Assembly (NCBI GenBank): GCA_964405775.1
Contig: CAYOPG010000104.1
Span: 1-6,500, forward strand
Origin: JAAZFF01 sp964405775
GTDB taxonomy: Bacteria > Verrucomicrobiota > Kiritimatiellia > RFP12 > UBA3636
Length of the DNA stretch: 6,500 bases
Direction of reading: 5' to 3'
Shown here in pieces: positions 5,734 to 6,500 of the stretch. Every line of letters begins with the position of its first letter. The first letter of the stretch is position 1. Both the position numbers and the translations under genes were made by a program. The notes under the pieces were generated by a model that saw only the letters and a list, made by a program, of their open reading frames with translations, made no database searches and was not told the origin of the DNA.

Positions 5734-6423
5734 CTACCGCAAGATAATCAAAGTGCTGCTTGGCAAGACGGTAACAGTGCCGCCACCGATTGAATCCACG
5801 ACGAGGGCAGACGCCAGATCGGCTGCAGTATATGTGTCCGCCGGGATTGTCGTCGCCATGCCGTCAAGTGAGAACAACTTGAGCGTGAGTGAGTTGCCGG
5901 CAAGATCAAGCTCTACAGGCGGCTCGATTACAAGCTCACCGATTATCGTATCGGCGACAACGCGTAACTTGGTCTGGTTTTTCGCGCTCCAGCGTGTGTC
6001 CTTGATAACTTCCGTCGAACCCGCAAATGCCGGAATAGGTGTCCACGGCTTTAGAGACATTTCGTTGGATAGGGTTTCGTTGTCAACCGCAACCGTCCCC
6101 CCGCCTTTTCCGCCATGGGAGCCTCCGTAGAGATTCGGAGATGCCCCAGGACCAGCGCTGGTATTGAAGCCACCGTCGTTGGCATGGATGACGCCGCCGT
6201 CAACTGTCAGATTCCCGTTGATGGTCATGGCAAGACGGTATACTTCATTCATGTAGTTCCGTGTGTGCGTCAACGATCCACCGTTGATGACGGCGTCGCC
6301 CGTCACGGTGAAGTTTGTGAAGCCCGTTTCCCCATACACCGTGTTGAAAGTGACCGTCCCCGTGTAACCTGAATCTTGAGTCCAGGAAGCGACAACATCC
6401 GTAGCGGAGCTGTCCCAGAGCAT
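5734..6423 (-). pseudogene. 3' remnant of a glycine/threonine-rich surface or autotransporter-like repeat protein
   Basis: The frame encodes 229 residues with the composition of a secreted beta-solenoid: many T, G, V, N and S, few K and no C. Residues ~10-75 read as short strands (TGTVTFNTVY, FTNFTVTGDAVINGG, AMTINGNLTVDGGVIHAN), 85-109 form a glycine-rich stretch (AGPGASPNLYGGSHGGKGGG), and 152-229 form a C-terminal module (VVADTIIGELVIEPPVELDLAGN, TYTAADLASALVVD, GGGTVTVLPSSTLIIL) typical, in my recollection, of large PVC-group surface proteins. The ATG at 6423 has no ribosome binding site and no signal peptide follows. The frame remains open upstream only to 6468 (stop 6469-6471), and VSGYSTAD before the ATG reads like continuing protein. 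I therefore treat it as a gene that has lost its 5' part; the 3' end appears natural. A genuine short protein starting at 6423 is the less likely alternative. Confidence 0.6.
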
Positions 6424-6436
6424 GTCAGCCGTGGAG

Positions 6437-6450
6437 TAGCCGCTTACTAG
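6437..6450. repeat. second TAGCCGC heptamer copy flanking the surface-protein remnant
   Basis: TAGCCGCTTACTAG here shares TAGCCGC and TTACT with the end of the heptamer array at 5711-5729. It lies inside the open stretch upstream of the remnant's first ATG, just before homology to the repeat-protein style fades. The match is short, so it may be chance. Confidence 0.35.
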
Positions 6451-6500
6451 TCGATCATGAAAAAGTATTTAAGTCGTTGACTATCATGTTGTTAATCCAA

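Noticed and set aside
1..6500. tRNA, rRNA, CRISPR array, transposase, integrase or integron attC sites
   Set aside because: I looked on both strands at the spacers and found no cloverleaf, no direct repeats with unique spacers, no recombinase motifs and no paired RYYYAAC/GTTRRRY sites.

Overview
The window looks like a stretch of chromosome from an uncultured bacterium, most plausibly of the PVC group (Kiritimatiellota/Lentisphaerota/Verrucomicrobiota-like). The clue is the glycine- and threonine-rich surface protein fragment at the right end, whose C-terminal style (a 'DLAGNSLTLK' strand, a 'YTAADLASALVVD' segment, then 'GGGTVTV') is one I associate with large repeat families in that group. 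This assignment is an inference, not a database result.

Left part (1-1230): an AT-richer spacer carries a near-consensus sigma70-type promoter (140-168). It drives a lone 295-aa cytoplasmic protein of unknown function (241-1128). A large GC-rich imperfect hairpin (1147-1196) lies just downstream.

Gene debris (1231-1940): a well-formed ribosome binding site and ATG (1231) open a reading frame that has lost its gene body after about a dozen codons. It runs into the 3' third of a malonate decarboxylase alpha subunit gene (mdcA) in a different frame. Only the last ~220 residues of MdcA remain, and no other mdc gene is present. The mdcA remnant collides tail-to-tail with the glycosylation operon, overlapping it by 31 bp.

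Glycosylation operon (5567 down to 1910, minus strand): three tightly packed genes encode a dolichol-phosphate-mannose-synthase-like GT2 enzyme, a DUF2304-type small membrane protein and a 768-aa multi-pass GT-C-like protein with a ~300-residue C-terminal extracytoplasmic region. Spacing is 2 nt at the first junction and a 4-nt ATGA overlap at the second. The usual logic is that GT2 charges a polyprenyl phosphate with a sugar, the DUF2304 protein assists at the membrane, and the GT-C protein moves the sugar onto an extracytoplasmic acceptor. Acceptor and sugar are unknown. The DUF2304 protein looks internally duplicated. The promoter (TTGCAT-18-TACAAT with extended -10) is placed so that the transcript would start at the A of the GT2 start codon, which suggests leaderless translation.

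Right part (5568-6500): an intergenic hairpin (5621-5646), then a short array of heptamers in TAG register (5683-5724), then the 3' remnant of a surface protein gene (minus strand). This remnant lacks a start signal and is bounded on its other side by a second copy of the TAGCCGC heptamer. The window therefore contains one intact functional operon, one orphan gene and two truncated genes. I see no tRNA, rRNA, CRISPR, transposase or integrase.
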